Source: Pseudomonas deceptionensis
GTDB lineage: Bacteria > Pseudomonadota > Gammaproteobacteria > Pseudomonadales > Pseudomonadaceae
Length of the DNA stretch: 64,000 nt
NCBI RefSeq assembly: GCF_900106095.1
Contig: NZ_FNUD01000002.1
Span: 2,067,501-2,131,500 of the forward strand
Reading direction: 5' to 3'
Every line of letters starts with the position of its first letter. Within the stretch, counting starts at the first letter, position 1. This document shows positions 48,191 through 57,144 of the stretch, piece by piece. Both the position numbers and the translations under genes were made by a program. The notes beneath the pieces were generated by a model. The model saw nothing but the letters and a program-made list of their open reading frames with translations. It searched no databases and was not told the DNA's origin.

Positions 48191-49618
48191 TTAAAGAGAG
48201 TTCAGGAACGCCAGCAACGCAGCGCGCTGCTCGGCATTAAAGCGTAAAACCTGTTGCTTGGCCGGTTCTGCCTCGCCGCCATGCCAGAGCACGGCTTCCA
48301 GCAGATTGCGTGCACGGCCATCGTGCAAAAACTGGGTGTGGCCACTGACCGCCTGGGTCAAACCTATGCCCCACAGCGGCGGCGTGCGCCAGTCGCGGCC
48401 AGAGGCGGCGAATTCGGTACGGTTGTCAGCCAGGCCAGGGCCCATGTCGTGCAGTAACAGATCGCTGTACGGATGAATGACCTGATTGGCCAGTTCGGGC
48501 TCGGCGGCGTTGGCTGACGTGGTGAACGTTGGTGTATGGCACGACGCGCACCCGGCCTGGTAGAACAGGTTTTTACCGGCCAGTACCTGGGGCGAGCCGA
48601 CATCGCGGCGGGCGGGCACGGCCAGATTGCGGGTGTAGAACTCCACCAGCCGCAGAATGTTGTCGCTGACCTCCGGCTCGCCATCAGGGCCATTGCCGTT
48701 GGGCGCTTGCAGGCAGTCAGTCTGGGCCGGGGTGCAATCATCGAACGGTCTCAGGGATGTAGTGAGCCCCATATCACCAGAAAAGGCGTGAACATTCTGT
48801 TGATTGAGGTTCGGTTGCCCGGCTTTCCAGCCAAATCGACCCAGGACAGTTTTTTGCTGTGCGTCATCCCACACCTGATTGGGGCGCCCGGCGATGCCAT
48901 CACGGTTTTTGTCCTCAGGGTCGGCATTGGCCAGAATCGCCGCCTCAGGGATCGCTTCAAGCAAACCCAGGCCAATCATCGGCGGAGCAATGCGTGCCGA
49001 GAAGCGCGTTTCGGGGTGCATTGGGCCATAACCCAATTGGGTGATCTGCAACGCGGGTTTGCGCAGCTCGACTTCCGTGCCGTCCTTGAAGCGTACGGAG
49101 ACGGGCTCGTAATCGACCCGCACCTTGCCTTCCGGAGCAACACCGGGCACCGACATGTCTTGCAGCTGGCCGCCGTAGGTCGGTTCCGGGACCACCCCGA
49201 CCTGTTCGATCAGCTTGGCCAGCACAGGATCGTTGGGGATCGACAGGCGAACCAGCATCGAGACCGCGTTTTTGGCGCCGGGGGCGGGCGGGTGGCCGCG
49301 ACCGTCCTTGATGTGGCAGTTCTGGCAGGCATTGGTATTGAACAGCGGGCCCAGGCCATCACGGGCGGTGGTGGTGGCGGGCGCGATCACCCAAGGGTTG
49401 CGGAAGAAGCTGTTGCCGACGCTGAAGTCCAGACGCCGGGTGGGCGCAAGGTTGGCCGAGGGCATGGAAAACGCGTTGTGATCGGTTTTGCGCACCGTAG
49501 TAGCCCCGCCGGAGCGGGCTTCGCCGGGCTCGGGTTTGGTAAAGCGCGGCGCATCATCACAACCGCCAAGGCCCAGGGCCATCAGCAGCAGAGACAGGCG
49601 AAGAGGCAACGAAGGCAT
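48191..49618 (-). CDS. Di-haem c-type lipoprotein (DUF1111/thiol-oxidoreductase-like)
   Basis: 475-aa periplasmic lipoprotein (lipobox GLGGC near residue 21). Two CxxCH haem sites are visible: ACQNCHIKDGRG near residue 98 and GCASCHTPTF in the C-terminal third. The second half matches DUF1111 electron-transfer proteins. It begins at ATG 49618. It lies between two imelysin genes in the iron cluster, so it may oxidise or reduce iron in the periplasm; this is inference. Confidence 0.88.
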   Translation of the reverse strand: MPSLPLRLSLLLMALGLGGCDDAPRFTKPEPGEARSGGATTVRKTDHNAFSMPSANLAPTRRLDFSVGNSFFRNPWVIAPATTTARDGLGPLFNTNACQNCHIKDGRGHPPAPGAKNAVSMLVRLSIPNDPVLAKLIEQVGVVPEPTYGGQLQDMSVPGVAPEGKVRVDYEPVSVRFKDGTEVELRKPALQITQLGYGPMHPETRFSARIAPPMIGLGLLEAIPEAAILANADPEDKNRDGIAGRPNQVWDDAQQKTVLGRFGWKAGQPNLNQQNVHAFSGDMGLTTSLRPFDDCTPAQTDCLQAPNGNGPDGEPEVSDNILRLVEFYTRNLAVPARRDVGSPQVLAGKNLFYQAGCASCHTPTFTTSANAAEPELANQVIHPYSDLLLHDMGPGLADNRTEFAASGRDWRTPPLWGIGLTQAVSGHTQFLHDGRARNLLEAVLWHGGEAEPAKQQVLRFNAEQRAALLAFLNSL

Positions 49619-49767
49619 CAAGCGTCCAGATCAGCGAGCAAAATCGAGGGCGTAAAGTCTAGCAGGGAAGGTGAATTGAAATAAGAGGGATTAGCGTTTG
49701 CTGTGGCTATAGCAGACTAATGACCCTGTAACCGCTGCCGAGACTAAAGCTACAGGAGGCGGCCCAC

Positions 49768-49798
49768 AAAAAAAGGCGACCCGAAGGTCGCCTTTTTT
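49768..49798 (-). terminator. Terminator between icmP and the di-haem gene
   Basis: AAAAAAAGGCGACC-cgaa-GGTCGCCTTTTTT. It should end icmP transcription on the minus strand, so the three genes below it need readthrough or their own promoter. Confidence 0.88.
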
Positions 49799-49819
49799 CA
49801 TTCACTCAAACGCTGCGGA

Positions 49820-51166
49820 TCAAAACTCGTGATCGGCGTTGTCCGGGTTCAGGTCGGTGATGCCCAGCTTGCCAGCGGCTTGCTCGATGGCACCGGTCTG
49901 TTTGACCAGGGCGGCGATGGCGTCACGTACTACCTGGTTGCCCGCTTCGTTGCCCGCAGCGATCAACTGGTCGTAGTGCTCGCCCTTGTTGGCGAGGTCT
50001 ACCATGACCTGGATCTTGGCTTCGGTGTCGGCCAGATCGGATTTCAGCGTAGCGTCTGCAGCCGGGTCAACGACCACTACCAGCGACGACAGGCTTGGGC
50101 CGGTCAGCTTGGTGCCGTCAGTGCGCAGGTACTCACCCAGGTACACGTTACGGATGCCCTTGGCGTCGTAGAAGTGCGAGTTATGGGTGTTGTCGCTGAA
50201 GCAGTCATGCTCGTCTTCAGGCGAGTTGGCTTCCAGCGAGACTTTCATGCGCTCGCCAGCCAGTTCGCCCAGCGACAGGCTGCCCATGCCGAACAGCATT
50301 TTGCGCAGGCCATTTTTCACCGGCTCGGCTTCAAGGGTGGCGCGGTAGTTGTCTGCAACGTTGGGTGCCCAGTTGCCGACCATTTCGTTGAGGTCGCTGA
50401 CCAGCAGTTGGGTCACGGCCTTGAGGTAGGCACGACGACGGTCGTTGTGGCCGCCAGTAGCGCCTTCGCCTTCTAGGTAGTCGGACGCTGGACGGTTGCC
50501 TGCACCCGGGCCTGTACCGTTGAGGTCCTGGCCCCACAGCAGGAATTCGATAGCGTGGTAGCCGGTAGCCACGTTGGCTTCGGAACCGCCCAGCTCGTTC
50601 AGGCTGGCCAGGGTTTCCGGGGTGATTTCGGTGACGTCGATCTTGTCTTCGCCGACCTGGATCTGGGTGTTGGCAATGATGTTGGCGCTGGCGCCCGGGT
50701 TACCCAGTGCGCCGGCGTAGCTGGCGTCAACGTAGTCGATCAGGCCTTCGTCCAGGGGCCAGGCGTTCACTTGGCCTTCCCAGTCGTCAATGATGGTGTT
50801 GCCGAAGCGGAACACTTCGCTCTGCAGATAAGGTACGCGGGCTTCGATCCAGGCTGCACGGGCGGCCTTGAGGGTGTCGTCGTTCGGCTTGGCCAGGAAC
50901 GCATCGATAGCGGTTTGCAGGTTTTTCGCGGTGGATTCAGCATCGCTGTACACAGCGTGAACGATGTCTGCGTAATGCGCGACAACGGCCTTGGCGGCGG
51001 CTTCATCGACTTTTGCAGCGCTGATGTCAGCGGCTGGCGTCGCGCTGCTGGTGGCTGCTGCCGGCGCAGGTGTCGCGGCGGTTTTTTCCTTGTCCTTGTC
51101 GCCACAACCGGCGAGTGAGATAGCAATGGCCAGCAGACTGGCGGTAGCCAGAGGCATACGAATCAT
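49820..51166 (-). CDS. icmP: Imelysin-family periplasmic lipoprotein IcmP (M75 peptidase)
   Basis: 448 aa. The lipoprotein signal ends SLAGC (about residue 21), followed by an Ala/Pro/Thr linker and a long helical imelysin domain. The GxHxxE metal motif is complete (TGYHAIEFLLWG), and other conserved blocks are RVPYLQSEVFRFGN and FSDNTHNSHFYDAKGIRNVYLGEY. P. aeruginosa PA4370 is the insulin-cleaving metalloproteinase IcmP, iron-regulated. The start ATG 51166 has AGGA 8 bases upstream; in-frame extension to 51244 is unlikely. It heads the four-gene iron cluster. Confidence 0.9.
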   Translation of the reverse strand: MIRMPLATASLLAIAISLAGCGDKDKEKTAATPAPAAATSSATPAADISAAKVDEAAAKAVVAHYADIVHAVYSDAESTAKNLQTAIDAFLAKPNDDTLKAARAAWIEARVPYLQSEVFRFGNTIIDDWEGQVNAWPLDEGLIDYVDASYAGALGNPGASANIIANTQIQVGEDKIDVTEITPETLASLNELGGSEANVATGYHAIEFLLWGQDLNGTGPGAGNRPASDYLEGEGATGGHNDRRRAYLKAVTQLLVSDLNEMVGNWAPNVADNYRATLEAEPVKNGLRKMLFGMGSLSLGELAGERMKVSLEANSPEDEHDCFSDNTHNSHFYDAKGIRNVYLGEYLRTDGTKLTGPSLSSLVVVVDPAADATLKSDLADTEAKIQVMVDLANKGEHYDQLIAAGNEAGNQVVRDAIAALVKQTGAIEQAAGKLGITDLNPDNADHEF

Positions 51167-51265
51167 GGCGAAAATCCTGCTTCGAGAGATGGGACAAGCG
51201 TGCGGGTGCACGCAAAACTGCCACATAATGCGAAAGATATGCATTTTGTGTAAAGGGTTACTGTT

Positions 51266-51284
51266 GTAAATATTTCTTATTTAC
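51266..51284. promoter_or_regulatory. Palindrome upstream of icmP, candidate Fur or other operator
   Basis: Perfect GTAAATA-tttct-TATTTAC inverted repeat, about 100 bp upstream of icmP. It has the 19-bp length of a Fur box but matches the canonical GATAATGATAATCATTATC at only about half the positions. Confidence 0.4.
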
Positions 51285-51327
51285 TTTGGCTCTACACCGG
51301 ATCTTTCGCGAATCAAGAAACATGGAT

Positions 51328-53379
51328 TTACATAATCACTGTCTTGCCACGTCGTGACTGCTTTAGATAAGCGACCATCTCCCGCGCGCCTAGGGGTTTG
51401 CTGTACAGATAGCCCTGGCCTTCATGGCAGCCTTCGCCGATCACATAGGCTTCTTGTTCGGGGGTTTCGACGCCTTCGGCGATGACCTGCATGCCCAGGC
51501 TTTTGCCGAGCTGGATGATGGCCCGCACGATGGTGGCATCGTCGCCATCATCAATCAGGTCCTGCACAAAACTTTTATCGATCTTGATTTTGTCCAGCGG
51601 CAGGCTTTTGAGGTAGCTCAACGACGAGTAGCCGGTGCCAAAATCATCAATCGCAATCAATGCCCCGGATCGGCGCAGGCTCAACAGGTGCTGGGCGGCG
51701 GTGCTGATGTCTTTCATCAGGCTGGTTTCGGTGACTTCCAGCTCCAGGCTGCGCGCAGGCAGGCGGTGGCGCTGCATCAGGTTGTTGACCACCCGCGGCA
51801 GTTCGACGTGGTGCAACTGCACCGTGGACAGGTTGACGGCCATGCGCAGCTCACCGTAGCCCAGGTCGAGCCATTCGCGCAGCTGGCGGCAGGCCTGATC
51901 CAGTACCCATTCGCCGATGGCAATGATGCTGCCGTTTTTTTCGGCCAGAGGGATAAACAGATCGGGCGGGACCAGGCCGTGCTCGGGGTGATGCCAGCGC
52001 AAGAGTGCTTCGACGCCGACCACGCGGTGGTCGCTGTAGCGGATCTGTGGCTGGTAGACGAGAGAGAGCTGATTGCACAACAGGGCCTCGCGCAGGTCTT
52101 TTTCCAGCTCGCGCATACGCCGCATCTCGCGGTCCACGCTGGCGATATAAAACTGGTATCGGCTGCGCGAGTAGCTTTTGGCCAGGGTCATGGTTTGTTC
52201 GGCTTTTTGCAGCAACTGTTCGGTGGTGTCGCCATCTTCGGGGAACAGTGTGATGCCGATGGTGGCACGCAGGCGGATGTTTTGCTGGTCAAGGCTGAAC
52301 GGCGTTTCGAGATCATCCAGAATGCTTTGGGCCAGTTCGGCCGCTTCGTAGGGTTGCTCGATATGTGCCTGGACCAGGGCGAACTGGTCCCCGCCCAGAC
52401 GTGCCAGGGCACCCAGGCTTCCGCTGTGGGCGCGCAAACGATCGGTCAGGGCCTGTAGCAACTGGTCGCCGGTTTGATAGCCAAACTGCTCGTTGATCCC
52501 TTTGAAATCGTCCAGGCCCACACACAGCACGGCGACCCGGCGTTGCAAGCGACCGGCATCGGTCAGGATCTTGCCCAGTTGCCCCTGCAATTGCTGACGG
52601 TTGGGCAGACCGGTCAGGAAGTCGTATTGCGCCATGCGCAGCAAGGAGTTTTCGGCTTCATGACGCAAACGGTTATTGCGTTCAATCGAGGCCAGCAACT
52701 GGTTGGAAGTGTTGACCCAAACCCCCAGCTCGTTGTGTTCGTGGCCCTTGAGCAGAGGGATCACATGCTCACTGGGGCGGTCCGGGTTGATGCTGGTCAG
52801 GTGCCCGATAGTCTTCGACAGCGGTTTGGTCAGCCAGTAGTGATACACCAGGTACAGCCCCATCCCCATCAGCAGGGCGCGCAACAGGCCGGAGATCAGC
52901 AGGATCACCGAGTTGGCCAACAGGCCTTCTCCGTAAGTGGCGGTGTCGAGGGTAATGCTCAGGTCGCCGTAGTACTCGCCATACGGTCCCCGGCCCACCA
53001 GCGGAATACTGTAGGTGTACTCCTGGCCCAGAATCAGGTCGGTTACCCAGCGGCTCGAAGACTGTTGCAGTGGCCGTGATTTTTCGCCGAGGGGCGTTTC
53101 ATTGGGGTGGCCGATGGAGGCCTGGCGCACGGCATCATCCTGGAACAGGCCTTCGACGACCTGCATGGCCATGTCGTGGTCCAGGCTGTACAGCGCCTGG
53201 GTCGAAGGGTCGCGAAACATGTCCAGAATACGTTCAGCGTCAACTGTCACGGCCTGTCGGACTTTGTAGGCATCGAACACAATTTGCGCGCAGCTCAGTG
53301 CGCACCCTACGACCAGTGCTGACAGCAGCACGATCCGGAGCAACTTCAGTGACAAGCTGTTCTTGAATTGCAGCTTCAA
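51328..53379 (-). CDS. bifA: Cyclic-di-GMP phosphodiesterase BifA (degenerate GGDEF, active EAL)
   Basis: 683-aa inner-membrane enzyme that lowers c-di-GMP, promoting swarming and biofilm dispersal. Two N-terminal membrane helices (about residues 15-36 and 156-180) flank a periplasmic domain. The GGDEF domain is degenerate at 329-333 (GGDQF), as in BifA, so it is not a cyclase. The EAL domain is intact (EALLRW at 457-462, EVTET, DDFGTGYSS, EGVET). The start is TTG 53379 after GGAAGAG, since the conserved N-terminus (M)KLQFKNSLSLKLLR begins there. The icmP-bifA-sodB order matches P. aeruginosa PA4370, PA4367, PA4366. Confidence 0.92.
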   Translation of the reverse strand: MKLQFKNSLSLKLLRIVLLSALVVGCALSCAQIVFDAYKVRQAVTVDAERILDMFRDPSTQALYSLDHDMAMQVVEGLFQDDAVRQASIGHPNETPLGEKSRPLQQSSSRWVTDLILGQEYTYSIPLVGRGPYGEYYGDLSITLDTATYGEGLLANSVILLISGLLRALLMGMGLYLVYHYWLTKPLSKTIGHLTSINPDRPSEHVIPLLKGHEHNELGVWVNTSNQLLASIERNNRLRHEAENSLLRMAQYDFLTGLPNRQQLQGQLGKILTDAGRLQRRVAVLCVGLDDFKGINEQFGYQTGDQLLQALTDRLRAHSGSLGALARLGGDQFALVQAHIEQPYEAAELAQSILDDLETPFSLDQQNIRLRATIGITLFPEDGDTTEQLLQKAEQTMTLAKSYSRSRYQFYIASVDREMRRMRELEKDLREALLCNQLSLVYQPQIRYSDHRVVGVEALLRWHHPEHGLVPPDLFIPLAEKNGSIIAIGEWVLDQACRQLREWLDLGYGELRMAVNLSTVQLHHVELPRVVNNLMQRHRLPARSLELEVTETSLMKDISTAAQHLLSLRRSGALIAIDDFGTGYSSLSYLKSLPLDKIKIDKSFVQDLIDDGDDATIVRAIIQLGKSLGMQVIAEGVETPEQEAYVIGEGCHEGQGYLYSKPLGAREMVAYLKQSRRGKTVIM

Positions 53380-53589
53380 AGTGCTCTTCCTTGTGTCTTG
53401 CCGGTAAAGCCTGTGGCCTTGTATGGGGAGTTTTTTTGCGGGTGTGCAAGGCACAATCACGCAGGGTTGACGATCGCTACTGTGTCGGTAAATCCCCCTT
53501 GAACTTGAGGCACAGATTAAAAAATCCAATGGGTTGATCTTAGCTGGCGCAAACTTTCCGGGCAGGGATTTTGGCACTTTTAATCGGGC

Positions 53590-53618
53590 AAAAAAAACCC
53601 GGCAATGCCGGGTTTTTT
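53590..53618 (-). terminator. Terminator of sodB
   Basis: AAAAAAACCCGGC-aat-GCCGGGTTTTTT hairpin 15 bp after the sodB stop on the minus strand. Confidence 0.93.
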
Positions 53619-53632
53619 ATCTGTAGCCGGGC

Positions 53633-54229
53633 TTAAGCGGTGAAGGTTTTGCCTTCGAACTGCTCAGCAACGAACTTCCAGTTTACGAGGTTCCAGAACG
53701 CCTCAACATACTTCGGACGCACGTTGCGGTAGTCGATGTAGTAAGCGTGTTCCCAAACGTCGCAGGTCAGCAGCGGGGTGTCGCCGCTGGTCAGCGGGTT
53801 GCCGGCGCCGATGGTGCTGGCCAGGGCCAGGGAACCGTCAGCTTTCTTCACCAGCCAGCCCCAGCCGGAGCCGAAGGTGCCAATGGAAGTCTTGCTGAAT
53901 TCTTCTTTGAACTTGTCGAACGAGCCGAACGAAGCGTTGATGGCATCAGCCAGCGCGCCAGTTGGTTCGCCGCCGGCGTTTGGCGCCAGGCAGTTCCAGT
54001 AAAAGGTGTGGTTCCAGACCTGAGCGGCGTTGTTGAAGATACCGCCCGAAGAGGTTTTAACGATCTCTTCCAGGGTTTTGCCTTCGAACTCGGTGCCTGG
54101 CACCAGGTTGTTCAGGTTCACGACGTAGGTGTTGTGGTGCTTGTCGTGGTGAAACTCCAGGGTTTCTTTGGAGATGTGCGGCTGCAGGGCATCGTGTGCG
54201 TACGGCAGCGGCGGCAATTCGAAAGCCAT
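53633..54229 (-). CDS. sodB: Iron superoxide dismutase
   Basis: 198-aa cytoplasmic Fe-SOD converting superoxide to hydrogen peroxide. Metal ligands appear in [13 protein letters not shown] (His27 region), VWNHTFYW and [13 protein letters not shown], the last with the Fe-type signature. ATG 54229 ([10 protein letters not shown]) follows TAGGAGA; the upstream ATG is an artefact. It shares the Pseudomonas bifA-sodB neighbourhood. The upstream 216 bp has no Fur or other box I can name. Confidence 0.97.
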   Translation of the reverse strand: MAFELPPLPYAHDALQPHISKETLEFHHDKHHNTYVVNLNNLVPGTEFEGKTLEEIVKTSSGGIFNNAAQVWNHTFYWNCLAPNAGGEPTGALADAINASFGSFDKFKEEFSKTSIGTFGSGWGWLVKKADGSLALASTIGAGNPLTSGDTPLLTCDVWEHAYYIDYRNVRPKYVEAFWNLVNWKFVAEQFEGKTFTA

Positions 54230-54445
54230 GATGATTCTCCTAATCAGGTCAGTTGCGATGAGCGCAAGGCCGATCACGGGCGGCCAAACACGCGCCGAAG
54301 AGTTTTTACTCTTTGCGGCGCAGGGGCTGGATCATAGCACCGGGGTGCCGGCTTAACCACGCGGCAACTGTGTGGGATAGACGTTTGCTCATGATCTATG
54401 GAAAAAACAGATCAGTGTTGGCGGGTGTTTTTGGAGGGCTTCGCT

Positions 54446-55048
54446 TCAGCCCGAAACAATCAACTGCACCGCCACGGCGTACATCATCACCGCCACCAGC
54501 AAGTCCAGTACACGCCAGGTGTTCGGGCGGGCCAGCCACGGTGCCAGCCATGCGGCGCCCAGTGCCAGGGTAAAAAACCACAGCAGCGAGGCGCTGGCCG
54601 CACCCACCACATAGGCACCGGGTACGCTCTGTTGTGCGCCGAGTGAGCCGATCAGCAAGACGGTGTCGAGGTAAACGTGGGGGTTGAGCAGGGTGACGGC
54701 CAGTGCGCTGAGCATCACCGCCTTGAGTGAGCGTGCAGTCTGGCCAGCCGATTGTTCAAGGCTGGATCTGGAAAACGCACGGCGCAGTGCCTGGGTGCCG
54801 TACCACAGCAAAAATACTGCGCCGCCCCAGCGCGCAACACTGAGCAGCAACGGGTTTTGCGCCAGGATTGTCGCCAGGCCAAATACCCCGGCCGCCACCA
54901 GCAAGGCGTCACACACCACACAAAATGCCGCCACGGGCAGATGGTGTTCGCGGCGCAGGCTTTGCGCCAGCACGAAGGCATTTTGAGTGCCGATGGCCAT
55001 AATCAGGCCGAACGCGACCAACAGGCCATTAAGGTAGCTTTGCCACAT
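54446..55048 (-). CDS. argO: LysE/ArgO-family amino-acid exporter
   Basis: 200-aa inner-membrane exporter of basic amino acids (arginine and lysine, or toxic analogues). Six hydrophobic helices. The family start LLVAFGLIMAIGTQNAFVLAQSLRREH and LNPHVYLDTVLLIGS are typical of LysE/ArgO. Divergent from an ArgP (IciA) regulator across 110 bp, the E. coli-like arrangement in which ArgP activates argO. The name rests on that pairing. Confidence 0.88.
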   Translation of the reverse strand: MWQSYLNGLLVAFGLIMAIGTQNAFVLAQSLRREHHLPVAAFCVVCDALLVAAGVFGLATILAQNPLLLSVARWGGAVFLLWYGTQALRRAFSRSSLEQSAGQTARSLKAVMLSALAVTLLNPHVYLDTVLLIGSLGAQQSVPGAYVVGAASASLLWFFTLALGAAWLAPWLARPNTWRVLDLLVAVMMYAVAVQLIVSG

Positions 55049-55158
55049 AAGGATTACTCGTCGTGCTGCAGGCGGGAGAGAGGGTTACTGCTGGCTATTG
55101 TCGGGTGCTTGGCTGTATAAGAAAAACCAATATTGCTGATCGCTCATTAGGAAAACTG

Positions 55159-56052
55159 ATGTTCGACTATAAATTGCTTTCGGCCCTGGCCGCCGTGGTG
55201 GAACAAGCCGGTTTTGAACGGGCGGCGCAAGTGCTTGGCTTGTCACAATCGGCCATCTCCCAGCGCATCAAATTGCTCGAAGCCCGCATCGGCCAGCCGG
55301 TGCTGGTGCGGGCATCGCCCCCGACCCCGACCGAGATTGGCCGCCGCTTGCTCAACCATGTGCAGCAAGTGCGCCTGCTCGAGCGTGACCTGCAAAGTGC
55401 TGTGCCTGCGCTGGACGAAGAAGGCTTGCCCGAGCGCCTGCGGATCGCCTTGAATGCAGACAGCCTGGCCACGTGGTGGGCCCCGGCGGTGGGGGACTTC
55501 TGCGCCGAGCAGCATCTGTTGCTGGACCTGGTGGTCGAGGATCAGACCGTTGGCCTCAAACGCATGCGCGCCGGTGAAGTTGCCGCCTGCCTGTGTGCCA
55601 GTGAGCGACCGGTAGCCGGGGCCCGCAGCGTGCTGCTGGGCGCCATGCGCTATCGGGCACTGGCGAGCCCGGCGTTTATTGCCCGGCATTTTCCTGACGG
55701 GGTGAGCGCCGCACTGCTGCCCAAGACGCCGGCGCTGGTGTTCGGGCCGGATGATTTTCTGCAGCATCGCTATTTGGCTGCACTGGGCGTGGATGGCGGG
55801 TTCGAGCACCATTTGTGCCCGTCTTCCGAAGGGTTTATCCGCCTGACCGAGGCAGGCCTGGGATGGGGGCTGGTGCCTGAGTTGCAGGTGCGCGAGCAGC
55901 TGGCAAACGGAATATTGGTGGAGCTTTTGCCAGATAAACCCATCGACGTGCCACTGTACTGGCATCATTGGCGCAATGGCGGACAACTGCTGGGTCAACT
56001 GACCGAACATTTATCCCGTTCGGCAGCCCGCTGGTTAGTGCCTTTGGCCTGA
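55159..56052 (+). CDS. argP: LysR-family regulator ArgP (IciA)
   Basis: 297 aa. N-terminal wHTH with QAGFERAAQVLGLSQSAISQRIKLLEARIGQPVLVR, then an effector domain. ArgP senses arginine or lysine and activates argO in E. coli; the divergent LysE-type gene supports the same role. ATG 55159 follows AGGA; an upstream in-frame ATG (55063) falls in the shared promoter. It is followed 52 bp later by an epimerase gene on the same strand. Confidence 0.9.
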   Translation: MFDYKLLSALAAVVEQAGFERAAQVLGLSQSAISQRIKLLEARIGQPVLVRASPPTPTEIGRRLLNHVQQVRLLERDLQSAVPALDEEGLPERLRIALNADSLATWWAPAVGDFCAEQHLLLDLVVEDQTVGLKRMRAGEVAACLCASERPVAGARSVLLGAMRYRALASPAFIARHFPDGVSAALLPKTPALVFGPDDFLQHRYLAALGVDGGFEHHLCPSSEGFIRLTEAGLGWGLVPELQVREQLANGILVELLPDKPIDVPLYWHHWRNGGQLLGQLTEHLSRSAARWLVPLA

Positions 56053-56104
56053 CAACCGGCGTTTAAAGAGCAAGCAACAAGAATTACAGCATTTGGAGCG
56101 ATTG

Positions 56105-57103
56105 ATGAAGATTCTGGTCACCGGCGCGAGCGGCTTTATTGGCGGACGCTTTGCGCGTTTTGCCCTGGAGCACGGCTTTGACGTTCGGGTCAGCGGGCGA
56201 CGCGCTGAAGGTGTTGAGCACCTGGTGCGACGTGGGGCTGAATTTATCCCGGGTGATTTGACCGATGGCCTGCTGGTACGCGACTTGTGCGTCGATGTCG
56301 ATGCGGTGGTGCACTGTGCCGGCCACATGGGCGCCTGGGGGCGCTATCAGGATTTCCATCGTGACAACGTGCTGGTCACTGAAAACGTGGTTGAAGCCTG
56401 CTTGAAGCAGCGTGTACGGCGGCTGGTGCATTTGTCTTCGGCAGCGCTGTACTTCGACGGACGTGGGCACACGGACCTGACGGAAGACCAGTTGCCCCGG
56501 CGCTTCAGGCACCCCTATGCCGCGACCAAAAACCTGGCAGAGCAAAAAGTCTTCGGCGCCCAGGAGTTCGGCCTTGAAGTGGTCGCCCTGCGGCCGCGCT
56601 TTGTGACCGGAGCGGGGGATATGAGCCTCTTCCCGCGCTTGTTGAAATTGCAGCGCAAAGGTCGTTTGGCCATTGTGGGCAATGGCCTGAACAAGGTCGA
56701 CTTCACTAGCGTGCAAAACCTTAGCGAGGCGTTGATGAGCAGCCTGCTGACGACCGGCTCGGCGTTGGGCAAGGCCTACAACATCAGTAACGGCACGCCG
56801 ATACCGTTGTGGGATGTGATTAATTACGTGATGCGCCAAATGAACGTGCCGCAAGTCACCCGTTACCGCGGCTACGGGCTGGCCTACTGCCGGGGTGCTC
56901 TCAACGAGGCAGCCTGCAAGCTGTGGCCGGGGCAGCCTGAACCGACACTCTCGCGTTTGGGCGTGCAGATCATGGACAAAGACTTTACCCTCGACATCAG
57001 CCGCGCGCGGCATTACCTCGACTACGACCCAAAAGTCAGTCTGTGGGCCGCGCTGGATGAATTTTGCGGCTGGTGGAAAGCTCAGGAATCGCCCTACCGT
57101 TAA
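56105..57103 (+). CDS. NAD-dependent epimerase/dehydratase (extended SDR)
   Basis: 332-aa Rossmann enzyme. The nucleotide-binding motif MKILVTGASGFIGGRFARFA is followed by CAGHMGAWG, a catalytic HLSSAALYF/Ser and YAATKNLAEQ (YxxxK). Similar proteins are annotated as steroid/3-beta-hydroxysteroid dehydrogenase-like or epimerases; the true substrate is unknown. Start ATG 56105 with GGAG 6 bases upstream. The next gene begins 41 bp on, perhaps in the same transcript; the two occur together in P. aeruginosa (PA4361-PA4360) as I recall. Confidence 0.86.
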   Translation: MKILVTGASGFIGGRFARFALEHGFDVRVSGRRAEGVEHLVRRGAEFIPGDLTDGLLVRDLCVDVDAVVHCAGHMGAWGRYQDFHRDNVLVTENVVEACLKQRVRRLVHLSSAALYFDGRGHTDLTEDQLPRRFRHPYAATKNLAEQKVFGAQEFGLEVVALRPRFVTGAGDMSLFPRLLKLQRKGRLAIVGNGLNKVDFTSVQNLSEALMSSLLTTGSALGKAYNISNGTPIPLWDVINYVMRQMNVPQVTRYRGYGLAYCRGALNEAACKLWPGQPEPTLSRLGVQIMDKDFTLDISRARHYLDYDPKVSLWAALDEFCGWWKAQESPYR

Positions 57104-57144
57104 CCACTTGCCGCTACCTCTAAAGCTTCAAAAAAGGTTTTGCC

